Assembly (NCBI RefSeq): GCF_027596085.1
Contig: NC_072467.1
Span: 10,283,476-10,347,475, forward strand
Reading direction: 5' to 3'
DNA from: Anoplopoma fimbria
Taxonomy: Eukaryota; Chordata; Actinopteri; Perciformes; Anoplopomatidae
Length of the DNA stretch: 64,000 nt
Shown: in pieces, positions 1-12,783 of the stretch
How positions within the stretch are numbered: the first letter of the stretch is position 1
How the letters are laid out: every line of letters starts with the position of its first letter
Translations under genes and position numbers: made by a program
Notes under the pieces: model-generated
The model's database searches: none
Told to the model about the DNA's origin: nothing
The model's input: the letters and a program-made list of their open reading frames with translations, nothing else

Positions 1-212
1 AAAACAGGGTACCATGAGTGCTATCTCAGATTGGAGATATAAAGCTCAGCATCCCAGTGCAGTCAGTGTTGTCAGCAGAGCCATTCAACAAGTAAAACCC
101 CTAGCTCATAGAAACAAGCTTTCAAATATGTCATGAGTTAGTTACTGATTCTTTAGAAGCTGCTGCAGCTCTGAACTCCTGTTTGATGGGCCACTTGAGA
201 CGGTGCAGAAGC

Positions 213-239
213 GTGTGTGTGTGTGTGTGTGGGGGGGGG
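213..239. repeat. GT dinucleotide tract followed by nine G
   Basis: About nine GT units run straight into a nine-base G run. This is a simple repeat and shows nothing else. Confidence 0.9.
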
Positions 240-1057
240 ACTACAGGATATGGACGGGGAAAGGGACGATAGATTTTCTGATGATATGAGTCCTGAAGCT
301 TGAGGAACTTCAGCAAAATAATTGATACTGAAATAATGAGAGCCTTTAACAACCCTGCCTCCCCACCCTTGAACTATTTTTTTTTTTTTTATCTTTGTTT
401 CTCTTCAACCCTTTGCCTTATTCATGAACTTCTTGACAGTGTGTGCTCTGCAACTAACAGTTATGTAAATCTACTTTGGGACAGACAGAGACATTAAAGC
501 CTTTGTCCACAGGAAAGATAAAAAACGTAATCATGTCCCACTGATAGAGCTCGATCGTATCTTACAGCAGCAATTTAAGGAGAAACAAAAAGTAAAAGAC
601 AAAATGATTTTAACCAACTTACTTAAACTAATAATGTGCTATATGCTTTAAATATGAATGGTGTTTTTTTGCCTCAGAGTGTACCACCTCCTAAAGGATC
701 ATGCCTGGGTCTTATTTTTGTAGATTTTGCCATCTTTTCATGGTATTAATAACAGTGAACCTTGTTAACAATGTGTCTGTGATATCTAACCGCCTTCTCT
801 CTGCCAGACATTTTACCAATGTCACAATGTTCCCAGATCTCAACAATCACTTCAGTCGATACAGTGTTATCGTAGCCCATAGAAGTGATGGCCGGAGCTA
901 CAAAAATGAGAACCAAGATGTAATAAACCAGAATTTCCCTTCAGTGAGTGAATGCATTTCTAACGGTTTGGTAGGTTACATCATTTATACTAACTGTTTC
1001 TAATTATGCTGAAGTCTTCACTGAAACAAGACAAAGCGTCTACAGACACGCTAGCTG

Positions 1058-1440
1058 CTCTGAGGTACAGCAGAGCATTGAGCTAAACACTTACATCAGT
1101 ATGCTGATGTTGACATGCTGATGCTAAGTGCTTTAGCATATTAGAATGCTATCATTTGCTCATTAGCACTAAAGCAAAGTACAGCTGGGGATACTGGAGA
1201 TATCATTAGTTTTGCAGATATATAGTCATAAACAAAAGTATTTGACAACATGTTGACTTCATGGTGGTGCTTAATGAAAAGAGGATTACAGAAGATATTA
1301 CCATTTATCTTAAGGCGGGACCTGACTGTTTGTACCATATTTTATGGCATCCCTTCACATAGTTTAGACATTGACAACATCAACCTCATGGTAGAGGCAG
1401 TCAGGGGCAACATCAAAGTCATCAGGATTAATCTAATAAG
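1058..1440. repeat. Diverged teleost dispersed repeat, copy 1
   Basis: The stretch has the signature 'gctgatgttgacatgctgatgct...atttgctcattagcac', then 'aaagtacagctggggatact', 'tttgcagatat..agtcataaac' and a 'tggtggtgctt.atgaaaag' segment. The same order of motifs is present at 12784-13450. I recognise it as an abundant unclassified repeat of teleost genomes. It is strongly diverged and has no coding capacity. The boundaries are approximate. Confidence 0.6.
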
Positions 1441-1735
1441 TATAGACCACCAAATTCAAATTAGTTCATCCTTGAGTCCAAGTGGATATTTGAGCCAAGT
1501 GTAATGACATTCCCTGCAGGCTTTCCTGAGATTTCGCGTTCACCCGAATGGGAAAGATGTGAGCTCACAATAACCTTCACCTTTGAACACCAAAATCGAA
1601 ATAGTTCATCCTTCACTTCGAGTGGATATTTGTGTCAAATTTGAAGCCATTCCCACCAGGCGTTCCGCAGAGACGGGAGTACACAAGGACGGACCACCCC
1701 AAACATAATGCTGTTGCCAGCCCAGAGGCATACAC
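1441..1735. repeat. Two direct copies of a ~130-bp teleost repeat unit
   Basis: Two adjacent segments share 'accaaattcaaattagttc', 'gagtccaagtggatattt' and a 'gagat.tcgcgttcac' type ending: roughly 1447-1555 and 1587-1715. The second copy ends in 'ggacggaccaccccaaaca', a common terminus for this family. The copies differ at many positions, so the duplication is old. Boundaries are approximate. Confidence 0.55.
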
Positions 1736-3407
1736 ATTTTTTACTATGCTATTCTCCACCTAAAAATAAATGGACTAAAAAAATACCTTGTGAAAGTGAT
1801 CTACAAACACGAAAGTCTCATGATAATCAAACACACAGAGGAAAGGCTGGACAGTCACATTTGTCACTGGACCCTGACTTCCCATACATAACTTGCCAAA
1901 AGACTAATTCACTTATATCCCCAATGACTTGCCAAGGTAACACCCATGGACTGGCTAACCAAATAAACGATGATGAGCGGCACAAACAAATGAGAGCAGC
2001 TTCATGCTGAAAGGGATGGAGACATTCATTAAGCTCTGGGCTGGAGGAATTGTAGCAGCAGGACTCTGAGCACTGCGGCAGGAAGACGGATGATCTCTGA
2101 GAGAATGAGGGGAATACCAACTGTACCTGCAGCCCCTGAAAACTTTTCTTAATCAACTTAGTGCATTTGGAGGGGGAACAGAGGGGGAATTGAGGTATGT
2201 GGAGGATATGAATGAGGGACAATGGTGTTTATTCAGGTGCACAGAGTTTTATAAGGCAGTCAATTTGCCGGCTACAGAAACACATTTCTGTTGAGCACAC
2301 AAACAAAAGGGCACATTTGCAGAGAAACAAAGCTCAGTGTTGGGCTGCAGGCTTACCGGCCAAAATTCCATATAATAGGAGCTGGCCAGTCAAAAGTGTG
2401 ATTTTTCATGCACCAAACCCTGGTGCAAAAACATTACAGCTGTTTATGTTGCCCTGTAGAAAAGTGTTTCCTTACCTCCTCTCTCCAATGCATGAATGAT
2501 GATTATAAACACAAGAAATGTCTCCACATTCGGGTTTTCATTAAATTTTAAGTGGTTTCGATTTATTCTTATATTCAAGCACTGCACGGCATTGACTGGG
2601 AGCATATGCAAAGCATATGTGAGACCCACAGTGGACCTGTTTACAAGACTTTCCCTTTCACTGAGACATTTCAAAGTGTTTAGCGTCTTTTCAAAGGATA
2701 AACATTTTTAAGTGTCAGTAATCTGGATCAATAATCTAGACTGTCTGTCATCAAATGTTAAATTCATCAGCCTGTGGACAGATTCAGTGCTGGGATCAGT
2801 TGTTGCTGCCATCTGCAACAGCACTAGAAAACTTGCACATCTCTGGTGATGGGGATGATATGCTCGTAGGTTTGGCAGAGCACAGCAGCAGCTGTTCTAC
2901 CGGCCTCCTCCAGCGTCTCTCACATGTTCCTCTTTAGTAAATCAAACCCCTTTCTTTTCACTTCTTCTATTGTCCTCTTGATGGATGTAACATCAATCAC
3001 CGTCTCTGTGCTCTCCCACTATTCTGTCATCTTTTACTGAGGCTGTAATGCCTCCACTTGTTTTAAAACTGAAGGCTATTTTTCTTCTATATGACACAGA
3101 GTATCACCTTAATACCTGCATCACTTAAGTTATTTTCCCACTTCCTTCAAATGTCCATTTGGTTACAAAGATTATGGATGTGGGTGTTTCTCAACTGCCT
3201 AATATGGCATCTCTGAGGTGGTGCAATTATGTTAATTGGTGATAATTAAGGTCGCATGAGCGTGCCTCACATTCATGAGTGTCAAGTTTTTCCCAATTTG
3301 CAATAACGATCACTAATGCATGAACGTCAAGTGAATCACACTCAGTGCCTGTGTTTACATCTCCAAGCAAGCTTCCCATGCTAAATGAAGCATCTTGTCT
3401 CCTCATT

Positions 3408-3505
3408 AAAAGGAATAGTTTGAAAGTTTGAGAAATAAACTTCTTTGCTTTGCTTTTAAATTGATTCCACTCTTGTGGCTGTACAGGAAAAACATTAAGC
3501 TATAC
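3408..3505 (+). repeat. Teleost dispersed repeat, forward 5' part
   Basis: The segment begins 'aaaaggaatagtttgaaag' and continues 'gattccactcttgtggctgt'. This is the start of a widespread teleost repeat. The next part of the same family in the same orientation resumes at 4240-4404, so the copy looks split by about 730 bp of later or decayed sequence. An inverse copy lies at 4489-4773. Confidence 0.5.
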
Positions 3506-3984
3506 TGTGCTGGGAGAATTTGCTGGCTTGGGAGTTTATCAGCAGTATGGGTTGCGTCAGGACATGGAGACTAGACGTGGGTTTATACAACTTTGATGAA
3601 TGCTTAAAGAGTCAGGTACATGGGCACATATTGCTAACAGTTCACCACGATAGAGGGGTGTGAGGATGGTGGTGTGTGAGATCCATGCTTTAGAACACAC
3701 CACCCATGGTGCTACAATTAATTATAGCTGAAAATGGAACCAACTTAAGTAATTAACAGTAAGTGTTTGCGCACCAGCTGATTAAATCTCTCATCAAAAA
3801 CACCGGGTGTGTAACATGTGAACTAGAAACTTCCATACAGCTTAATTTTAAACACTGAACACAGCTCTGCTCATTAACCATTACTAATATTAGCATAATT
3901 ACCACTAGGTCCCTGATAGTTAAAGGAAGTCAGCGCTAACTTAACACAAACAATTTATTTTGAATCAACATAACCATCTGCAAA

Positions 3985-4012
3985 TTTCCCCGCTGCAGGA
4001 CTAATAAAGGAT

Positions 4013-4042
<30 letters not shown>
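3985..4042 (+). repeat. LINE-type 3' tail with (ATCTT)n
   Basis: 'gcaaatttcccc' and 'ggactaataaaggatt' are followed by tandem ATCTT. A near-identical tail lies at 48121-48179, and the SINE at 48271 ends with a related 'gggactaataaaggatt'. This pattern fits the far 3' end of a truncated non-LTR insertion, with the tandem tail made during priming. The family cannot be named from this much sequence. Confidence 0.6.
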
Positions 4043-4044
<2 letters not shown>

Positions 4045-4239
4045 CCGTCTCTATAACAGTTAGCTGAAAAGTCTGCTTACTTTTTGTCATCTATGCACAC
4101 AGCATATAGTGTCTGGATGAAGTCCTGTCACAGAGACAGACTGAAGAGATTGTCTGTTGAGGCACATGGTATTTCTGCCACCTGACTGGGCTGATGTTGC
4201 TATGGTGATAAGAAACTGGCACCATAACGAGCTCACAGC

Positions 4240-4404
4240 CAACAGCCAATTAGCCTAGCTTAGCACAAAGACTGAAACACAATAAAAAGCTTGTCCAGCT
4301 CTGTCAAAGATGACAAAATGTACCTACCAGCACTTCTACAGGTCCCTAATTAACAATGTGTTGAAAAATTACAGAAACTAAGGTGTAAAAATAACACTAT
4401 GCTG
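4240..4404 (+). repeat. Teleost dispersed repeat, forward middle part
   Basis: Motifs are 'ttagcctagcttagcac', 'aaagactgaaac' and 'acctaccagcacttctaca'. It continues the family begun at 3408 in the same orientation. The same motifs appear reverse-complemented at 4489-4773. Confidence 0.5.
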
Positions 4405-4488
4405 AATTGCTACAAGCCAGACTGCCAAACTCTTACTTGGCTGTTTGCAGTAATTTTCCTGAGTTGGTTCTCACAGTGAGTTTGGCAG

Positions 4489-4773
4489 GCAGCCAGTCAA
4501 GCCTCCTGGAAGTTACTGCCCCTGGCCAAGAAGTAGTCCAGCAAATATACCAACAATGTGTCAAGTTTACACAACAAATGAGAAATAACATGTAAATTAG
4601 CTTCGCTGGTAAGTAGATTTTGTTAGCTTCCAGTCATTGTACTGACTCAACCTGCTGCTGAAGGCTGTAGCGTCATATTTGCAGTAAAGGCATGAGAGCG
4701 CCATTAACCTTGTCGCCTAAATCTGGGCAAGAAATCCAATTTGTGTATTCCTCAAAATATCAAACTATAAAGC
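4489..4773 (-). repeat. Teleost dispersed repeat, inverted copy
   Basis: Read on the minus strand it gives the same motif order as 3408-3505 plus 4240-4404: 'atagtttgatattttgagg', then 'ctctcatgcctttactgc', then 'acttaccagcgaagctaa'. With the forward copy it forms a diverged inverted repeat, about 90 bp apart at the closest, ending 200 bp from cdh13 exon 3. Confidence 0.5.
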
Positions 4774-4973
4774 AGCTCGTAAATCCTCTTATTCACCCAG
4801 GGGAATTGTTATTTAATCACTGCTATGTTATGTTCAGTTATGCTACATTAAAGTAACCTTTTCAATCTTTAATGAAGTGTGCCCTTTTCGATTTTGATGA
4901 AGTGTAAATAAAGAAAGTGATGAAAAAAGAAAAACACACACACAAAACCACATTACAAGAAATGTCTACTAAC

Positions 4974-5185
4974 CCTGAGAGTGTGCGGCGACTGAACTGG
5001 CAGTCCGGTGACCTCCACCTGTGCCACGTCATCTGCGTGTGCACTGAGCCCGTGGATGAACAGGACTGGCCGGCTGTGCAGGACATCTCGCTGCGGCACC
5101 AGATTCAAATCCCCGTCCACGTAGAAGCTGGGGTCCGACACGTCAAACTTCACGCCCTCGTTCCCCGCACAGTCGTCAAACTCGA
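4974..5185 (-). CDS. cdh13: cadherin-13 (T-cadherin) exon 3, prodomain
   Basis: This 212-nt exon encodes 70 complete codons after two bases that finish a codon from exon 2. The product is most of the cadherin prodomain. That fold precedes the adhesive repeats, is removed by furin-type cleavage, and in T-cadherin belongs to a GPI-anchored, tail-less cadherin of the outer plasma membrane. Seen: 'VEFDDCAGNEGVKFDVSDP', then 'FYVDGDLNLV', 'PVLFIHGLSAHADDVAQVEV' and a final 'LR'. The DC-GN core, the V-x-D--LV step and the LF-H---HA-D-A pattern fit the T-cadherin propeptide better than cdh2 or cdh4 propeptides as I recall them. The acceptor is 'tctgtgtgttccttccag' (minus strand) and the donor is AGG|gttagt, leaving phase 0. 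The identity of the cadherin is inferred; that it is a cadherin prodomain exon is strongly supported. Confidence 0.87.
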
Positions 5186-8100
5186 CTGGAAGGAACACAC
5201 AGAAAGGGTACATGTCATGCCTTCACTCGGAACAAATTACAAACAACAGAAATGTCAAGGTAAAAGCCTGACAAATGAAACGCAGCCACTGAGGTATACA
5301 CCTCGCTGTAAAGAAGAGGGGTTGCCAAACGATCCACAAAAACAAGTATTTCTCTGATACAAACAGATGCCCTGAAGATGAACAGATACCCTGAGGAAAG
5401 AGGAGGAGGTTCTGAAAGGCACCGTCAGCCAGGCTACAATAAAAAAAATCTGTGATCTTGATTCTCACAAGCCTACTGCAATATTTATGACCCATTGTAG
5501 ACTTATCAATGTGTGGGACGTGCTTTTGCAGTGCTGCTTTATTTACTAGGAAAAATGCACCCACTCACAAGACTGGATCAGGAGAAAGGTTTTAAAGTTA
5601 CAGGGGAAGAGTTTCACCTTTGAGTTAGGTGCATGTGACGTGTGCACATGTGAGCTTGCTTTGTCTGACTGAGGGAGATACGGCCTAGGACTCCACCAGG
5701 CTTTATCCCCTCTGATCGTGTTCATCCTCCCTTTATCGCTCCCACACACTCCCCCTAGGTGTCTGACATGATCCCCGTGTCCTCCCCCACCCTCAACCCC
5801 CGACAATCCTCTACCCTCCCTCGTTCTTCACCTCCTCTTTACTTCGGCCTCCCGTGATGCTCCCCTGCTGTCCGTGGATCTTGGAGGGAGGTGCGCAGTG
5901 TGTGTGTGGATGTGTACACGTGTTGTTGATCGGGAGAGCACGTGCAACATGAATCACATGGTGCTGTACAACTCTCAGCGCGGGTCTGAAAGTGCAGGGA
6001 AATGTCAAGTCTCAGACGAGTCTCTGCGTCAACCATATGGTGGTAAATTCTGTTTGAGGAATTGCCTGCAATCATAAATATGACATAGCAACAGGATAGT
6101 CCATGTGACATGACAGCATTATCCATGCAGCCACATGTTTCTTGACAAACATGTTGTCTGTTACCAAGTCTACACAAAGTATTACTTCATCGTAACAGCA
6201 AGGACAAATCTAGATGGGAAAATATTATGTTTCTCCACTCCACTGGGAAAAGAACAGAGCAGGACTGTCAAGACAATGCCCTACACGACTCATCAATTAT
6301 GGATGCCATGCTTTCAGCTTAACATAACCAGCAGAACGAAACCCCTTCACAAAAGATTCACATTGAGAGGCCATCTTTCTGAGGAAGGACTGGATTCAGA
6401 TTTGAGCAGATATTCATGAGATACCTTGTGGATCAGTTGTGCCTCTCTGAAAATAAAGCACAGCTCCCATCTCAAGTGCAAAGGCTGTGCACCTTCTCTG
6501 CTGAGCCAGCTCATTAAAAGTTGAAACCTACAACCTGTAACTGCCTAGATGTGGAGTTGTTGCATCCCCACTACCTTACAAATACAATGTATTATAATTA
6601 TCGCCATAGAAATCTAGTTACACAAAGTAATAAACATATTGAGTAAGCTGCAGCAACAGTTTGTTTCTAATAAAAATGAAGGATAAATAATAAAAGGTGT
6701 CACAAATGTTTGCATTTGTAAAATGTATCAATTGTGAACATATTTTTCATTTTTTACATATTACTTTGGGCTCTACTTTTTCTTTGGGCTATATTTTCTT
6801 TCAAATTAGTTGAAAAAAATGGTTCTCATTAAATCCCGACAGCAATCAATAAATCAAATGCTCACAGAAAAAAAGAGAAAAAAAACTGGTATCTGTCTCT
6901 GTTGCAGGACTGTAATGAGCCTGTCCAACTATTTAATTCGGCCAAGATTAAAGGCTACCTGCCTGTCTACCTGCGCACACTCTGCATGTGCTCTCAATGT
7001 GATTCACCGGAGTCTTCCACAAGCTGTTGGCTTGACAGCTGTGAGTACTAACAACGGCCATGATGGTAATAATGATTGGGGCAGTGGCTTTGGAGGGTGG
7101 CCTGAAGGGACGGGCTGTCAGTGTTGAAGAGTCGGCAACATTTTTGCTAGATTTAGCTTCTTTTGGATCTAGCGCTGCAAACTACTTCATTGGAAAAAGA
7201 GCTGGCAACACAGGGCTGGGTTTTTGGTTGGACCTTTTTAATATCTAGCGTACTCTTGATGTTTCTGAGGATTACCAACTTTAGCTTTAAGATTTTCACT
7301 AAATCAAAGTCAATATCAAAACCTTTTTTTCATTATTAAGTTAATTTATTTTACATATTTCAACCATAGCCATAGCATCAATATTAATTCTGTAACTACC
7401 TTTTGGTACTGTAGTTGTTAGTGGCAGTGTCCATGTTTTCCATGAAGGATTCAAATTACCTATGTATTTTCATAAACAGATTTAACAAGAAAAGATCCAA
7501 GCTTGTAATCCAGTGTCCTGTTTTTAATTTAATCTAATTGATATCAGTCTCACTGTTGGTGTTTACTTTCAGTATCAAAGCAGTATTTAGTTAATGCTTA
7601 TGCAAACCCAACATGTCCCACTGCTGCTGCTTCATATTGACAGTACTGAACTTCTATAAGGCCGCAAAGCTTTTATTGTGATAAAAGACCGGAAACCTGA
7701 TGTATTTTTCTCTGAGGTCAGAGCTGACAGTGATTGCTCATCAAAAAAAGGCATCAACAAAACAAGACATGGTCTTTTCTTAATCTGTTTTCAGTATTGC
7801 AGTGAGTCATGGAAAAAGAGGGAGCGGCCACAGTGGGCTGTTAGATGAAAAGATGCAGGAAACCGGCTGCACAACTCACACTTTTCAGCAAGGCAATCAA
7901 CTTTATTGTTCCCTGCTGTTGTGTGGGAAAACTACTTTCGTGGTGTGCAGAATGAAATCTGATTGCATGATGGGAAAAAAAAAATCAACTACTGACTGAT
8001 ATTTCTTTAGTTTTATGAAATCGTTTGTTTGGCTGTGGTGCACACAGATACAACATTTGCTTTCTGGTTTTATTACTGACAAAGTTGCTGCTCTGGGATT

Positions 8101-10740
8101 ATGTGATGTCTACAGAATTATGGCAAATATAGTATTAAACTGCACTTGCTGCTACCAGCAGTAACCACTATTGTTGTTCAATCAACCAGTACTAAAGAAT
8201 TTCAAATTGAAAATTTGTATAAATAATTACTAAATATTATTCATATAATTTGAGTTTTTTAGGGGAATTAATCAGCTTCCCACTTCTGTTGCAGGTTTTT
8301 TTATTTAAAGGGACACATATGAAAGCATATACATGTGTGTTGTGTATGTGTGTATACGGCAGTCTTGGAGAATATGTTCTTTTCTAATGCACAAACAAAT
8401 TAATAATGTAGTCATGCTAATAATCCAATAATCCATTATAGGCGCCACTATTATAGTCATTTTAAACAAGTTGCCACCATATGACAAACACTAGCTTCAT
8501 ACCAGGCAGACACTTCATTAGTTCATTTGAAACAGTATCTCATATCCTAATTTAAGGAATGATGTGCTTACTAGGAAGCACAACCCTCACTGTAATCCAG
8601 ACTTTATAACTGGCAGTCCGAATGCATACAGATAATCATACAGTAGCTGAAGTTAATGGCAAACAACTACACAACTGACACATAATGTTTCACTTCTGAG
8701 AGTGTTCATGTTTCTCAGCTAAAGCAGATGCAATATTGCTGGGAAGAGTCTACCCCCTAGTTACATTGATTCTCTTGTCTTCTTACTCATCCACCCTCCC
8801 CACCAATTTACCTTGTAGAAGCTATGGCTGTGTGTCTGACTTAAACGCATCAATCTGTACACGTCTATCTACCATCACACCAGCACAAAGTGAAATGGGA
8901 AAAAGTCTACGGTTAGGACTATAAAATCAATAGACTGAAGTCTATCAAAGTACTCATTTAGTACACTTAACCTTTGTGACTGTTTAGTCTGGCTTCTTTT
9001 TTTTTTTTATCTATCTCACTGCAGATATTGCAAAATCTCCCCTCTGGACAGAATCGTTCTCTGCCATCTGGATGAGGATGAGAACAGAATACCAGAGTGA
9101 AGAATAGAGGAGGGGAGTAAAAAAAGAAGGGGAAGTAAAAAAAAAAAAAAAAAAGAAATCACAGGAAAGGCATTGGTACAATAGACAATGAGGGAGAGCT
9201 ACAAAGTCAACAACCTGCTCTCCAGGGAAACAAAGCTCCATCTCAATATTCAACTCTCACTTCTAAGCCCGAGCATGAAAGATGTGTTAATTTCCATTCC
9301 CATTACGAGCCTCAGATTTATTTCAATAACATGGGTGCGCTCTTTAGAGCCCGCAAATTGCGGCGCCAAACAGTGTCAGTGGCATTTCAAAGGCAGCCAG
9401 AGAGTGTTTGATGGTATTCTAATGTTGTCAGGTTTTGGGGGATTTCAGCAGAGATCATGGTGAGCAGGCAGCTTTGAAGTCAGGCGACAATGACAGAACG
9501 CAATTTAGACCGCTCACCAGCACCAGCACCGCCGCGCACCCACTTCCTTTTCTTCGGAGTGCTGGCTCAGGGTTAAAATAACTGCGCGCGACATGGATTA
9601 GGGTCCCCAAATTCCCTCACTGATGACTCAAGAGGAGGAGGAGGAGGATGAAGAGGAGGAGGGTGGGTGAGTGGGGGTGTTCAACTTTTTCCTCAAGTTT
9701 GACATTCAAGCTCCTTTCAGGCCAAAAAACCTCCCGTGGAGCCTGTGAATAGCAAAATCTTCCAGAAACTCGGTCACCAAGGCCCTTGGTTACTTAAGGC
9801 TTGATCACTCGATCGTCTTTCTTGGCAACAAAAACAACACTTTAAAGTTGTCATTAAAGCCTTTAGAGAGAAAAAAATAAATTCACCACATTTTGTAGGG
9901 ATTGTATGACTGAGAATAAAATTCAGACTTCTCAATGAATAATTTCATTTAGAGAACAAACTAAGAATCTGCACATTTTTGGTTTTAGAAATTACACAAA
10001 ACTGTCAACCAGGGAAGTGCTAGTTAATTAGTTAATTGCATAACTTTCTCTGTATACTCAAAATAATAAATATACATTTTGCTCATCGCCATGTCAGATA
10101 CCTCTGAGATCAAACATGACAAGATGTCCTAGAGAGAATGAAAACAAAAAAGCTTTAGATGTCCTCCCTCTCAACGATGAAGCATAACTTGTTGACATCT
10201 AACATTATCCGAGCGTATTTACATTGGCTCCACTTTGTCAGCCACATAAATTGGATTTCTCCCCCTCCTCTGTCAGGCACTAAAGTTTTCCTTTGAGGTG
10301 TTTTGAAGACAATTTTCTGTCTTGTAACTAAATGTCAAGTCTCCATGATGGGAGAGATGGGAATCAGAGGAGTAATCTCAAAGGTGGCAGCACGGGTGTG
10401 TTTGAGCTGATAGCTGCCGTGTCAAACCAGACGGCTTGTGCTCAGCCTCGTAGAAAAGGCTCAGGAGAACACTGTTCTCAAATAATCACTTGGCATTAGA
10501 GAAGGAGCTGCCTTTTGAAAAATGTATTTATACCCTGAAATGCAGTTTCCTATCACAGCGCATTGTGTAACACCGGTTATTGGGAGTCAGTGGTAACAAG
10601 GCTCTGGCTTTTTAGGTTCAAAGATAACAGCTTGAAGGATTTTGCCAACTAGGGAGTCCTGAGGGCAGAATCTTTCATCTTGGATTAAACAGATGATTAA
10701 GACCCCCAACCTCCACCTTTACTGCCACTCCAACCAATCC
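5186..10740. other. Intronic stretch without recognisable gene
   Basis: I see no exon-like reading frame with splice sites and no named repeat. Small features are an 18-base A run at 9137-9154 and an imperfect GAG/GAT purine run around 9630-9665. The short open frames here have random composition. Confidence 0.6.
9137..9154. repeat. Poly-A run (18 bases)
   Basis: An uninterrupted A homopolymer inside a purine-rich patch (9105-9165). No retroposon body is recognisable on its 5' side. Confidence 0.9.
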
Positions 10741-10752
10741 CATCATGTCAGA

Positions 10753-10765
10753 TGTGTGTGTGTCT

Positions 10766-10834
<69 letters not shown>

Positions 10835-10852
10835 TGTGTCTGTGTGTGTGTT
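10753..10852. repeat. Long (GT)n microsatellite with GTCT interruptions
   Basis: About 100 bp of GT units with two near-symmetric 'tgtctgtgtctgtg' interruptions, one at each end. The apparent His/Thr- or Cys/Val-rich reading frames over it are artefacts of the repeat. Confidence 0.95.
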
Positions 10853-10989
10853 CTAGGGCCCTTGATCATGCTTTGATGAATAGCGCTGTCCAAAGCACCG
10901 GTGACTAAAGCCAATGAAAGTACAGTTACTTTCTGAACTGAGACAGCATCACTGGGAGACCTTATGAGGACTGTTATGGTCAGGTGAGC

Positions 10990-11075
10990 ATGCTAACCTA
11001 AGCTGCATGTCTTTGGACTGTGGGAGGAAGCCGGAGAACCCGGAGAGAACCCACGCTGACACATGCAAACTCTTT
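10990..11075 (-). repeat. SINE fragment, conserved core segment
   Basis: The plus strand reads 'ctttggactgtgggaggaag', 'ccggagaacccggagagaac' and 'ccacgctgacacatgcaaac'. In reverse complement this is the 'gtttcctcc..ctccggtttcctcccacagtcc' type of core found in many fish and shark SINEs. Neither the tRNA head nor the tail is recognisable next to it, so this is a truncated, decayed copy. Confidence 0.6.
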
Positions 11076-12487
11076 TTTCAAGACAGTTGGATGTCAATTT
11101 ACAAAGATAGCAGGGAAATGTGCACGATTACAGCAGCAAAGCGGGGAGTAAAACAAGAGACATCAGTAAAAACAAAACAAGTAAAAAAAAAAATAATAAT
11201 CAAAGAGTAATGGTATAATAAATAGGTCAACTTTAAATGATGGCACCATTTGGGTAAAATAAACAATAAAGCAGGGTATGCTTTGGGGCTTGGCAACCTT
11301 GTGATTGACAGGTCTTCGGTAGCAAAGCAGCCTCCCAGAGACGAAGGTGAGTGCTGTTTTCTAATTTCTGCCACTTTGGATTAAATCCAATAAACAAAGT
11401 AGCAATATTGCCTTTCGAGAAACAAGTGGTGTTATAAGACAGGATGAGCCATGGCTAGTCGGTTAGCATGTGTGTTCAGTTAATATCTCTGCAACACAAT
11501 ACACAGAAGTCTTTCACATATCAACACTAACCTTTTAACATTATGTTGATGATGTTAGTTCACTTTTTCAAAGTTTTAAACAAAAGTTCTGACAAGAACA
11601 AGCATCTTTGAGTATAATGAGACACAGTCCCTTATTATTATTATTATTTGACATTCATTGTTTTTTTGTGTTGTTGTTTTCTTTTACAGTGAACCACTCA
11701 TTTCAGCTCACAAAAACAGCTATCTAATTATAACACATTATGTGCCCCTTGAGTGTTCTTACAAATAGCAGGGCTATAAATGTCACTGTCAACTAATGCT
11801 TTCAGAAAAAAAGATTACCTTTGTTAGAGTTTTATTTATTTTTTATTTCGCACTACAATGGAATCAAAATAGTAGAGAAGTTACACTGTGCGGCAGTGAC
11901 GTTCTTGAAATGATTTACTTGAGGTTCAGAGATTGTGTTGAATCACCAGCTTAGAAATGTGCAAAAGCTGATTATGATAAGCTGGCACTTACAAAATAGA
12001 TCAGTCACTTACAGTTTACCAACTGAGTTGAAGTCATTCTACCAGCTGTGCACAGTTGAAGCTATCTGGTACCACAGCAGTCTTATTTGAATCAAAATCA
12101 CCATATTTTACCATGTACATGAAAAGGTTGTGTTTTGTGTTGTGCTAAATACAGCAGCTGGTTAAGAAGTGATCTGATGGTTGGGTTTGTTACACTGATC
12201 CGTGAGGATTCTTGTTGTCACACTCAAAAAACAGAGAAGTTTCATTATGTAGGCTACAGTTTTAGTCTGCTCTCCGTCTCTAGGTGGGTCTCTTTCTGCT
12301 ACTGTAAAGCAGTGAAAAAGAGACAGAAGAGAAATGGGAGAGCGAGTGAGATAAAGAGGGAGTAATTATGATGAAATAATAAGGGCCAGCAGGGTGCTCT
12401 GAGCTCTCTCACTCCAGGCTCAGGGTGATCCTCTACTTGTTATCACACTCCTTACCAGGCCAGGAAGGCCAGGACACTGTCGCCAGT
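11076..12487. other. Intronic stretch without recognisable gene
   Basis: AT-rich unique sequence. It includes a short TTA/ATT run near 11632-11647. No exon, RNA gene or named repeat was found. Confidence 0.6.

Positions 12488-12563
<76 letters not shown>
12488..12563. repeat. (CA)n microsatellite
   Basis: About 38 perfect CA units. In the cdh13 transcript (minus strand) this would be read as UG repeats. Confidence 0.95.
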
Positions 12564-12564
<1 letters not shown>

Positions 12565-12783
12565 ATAATGAACCATACTAGCCTCATACGACTTTATTAT
12601 GGGTTCCATTCAAAAGCTGACACCAGAGGACTTATCAGGCATAATTGATACTAAATCAGCACAACATGAACAGATACAGTCCAACAGTTTGACTAGTACT
12701 TAGTGTTCAAATCTCATTTTAGCCAAGACTGCCAAACATCTTTATTGTCTCATCATCACCCAAGAGTCTACAGCCATGCTAGT

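Larger units (their letters stand above)
1..4973 (-). other. cdh13: Part of cdh13 intron 3 (5' end of the intron)
   Basis: This is the sequence downstream of exon 3 on the minus strand. I looked for the next cadherin exon, which should encode the propeptide cleavage site and the start of the first cadherin repeat, and found none, so intron 3 is at least 4.97 kb. 1-1050 and 1740-3400 hold no gene or repeat I can name beyond a GT/G tract near 213-239 and a 14-base T run at 377-390. The rest is the dispersed repeats listed separately. Confidence 0.7.

Noticed and set aside
1827..2222. 131-codon minus-strand open frame
   Set aside because: No motif, no splice sites matching a cadherin exon, and composition typical of a random frame.
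1..4973. cdh13 exon 4 (propeptide cleavage site and first cadherin repeat)
   Set aside because: No minus-strand frame with a dibasic cleavage motif or cadherin repeat residues was found, so it must lie outside the window.
4917..5357. 146-codon plus-strand open frame
   Set aside because: It is the antisense shadow of cdh13 exon 3. The minus strand has the splice sites and the cadherin prodomain match.
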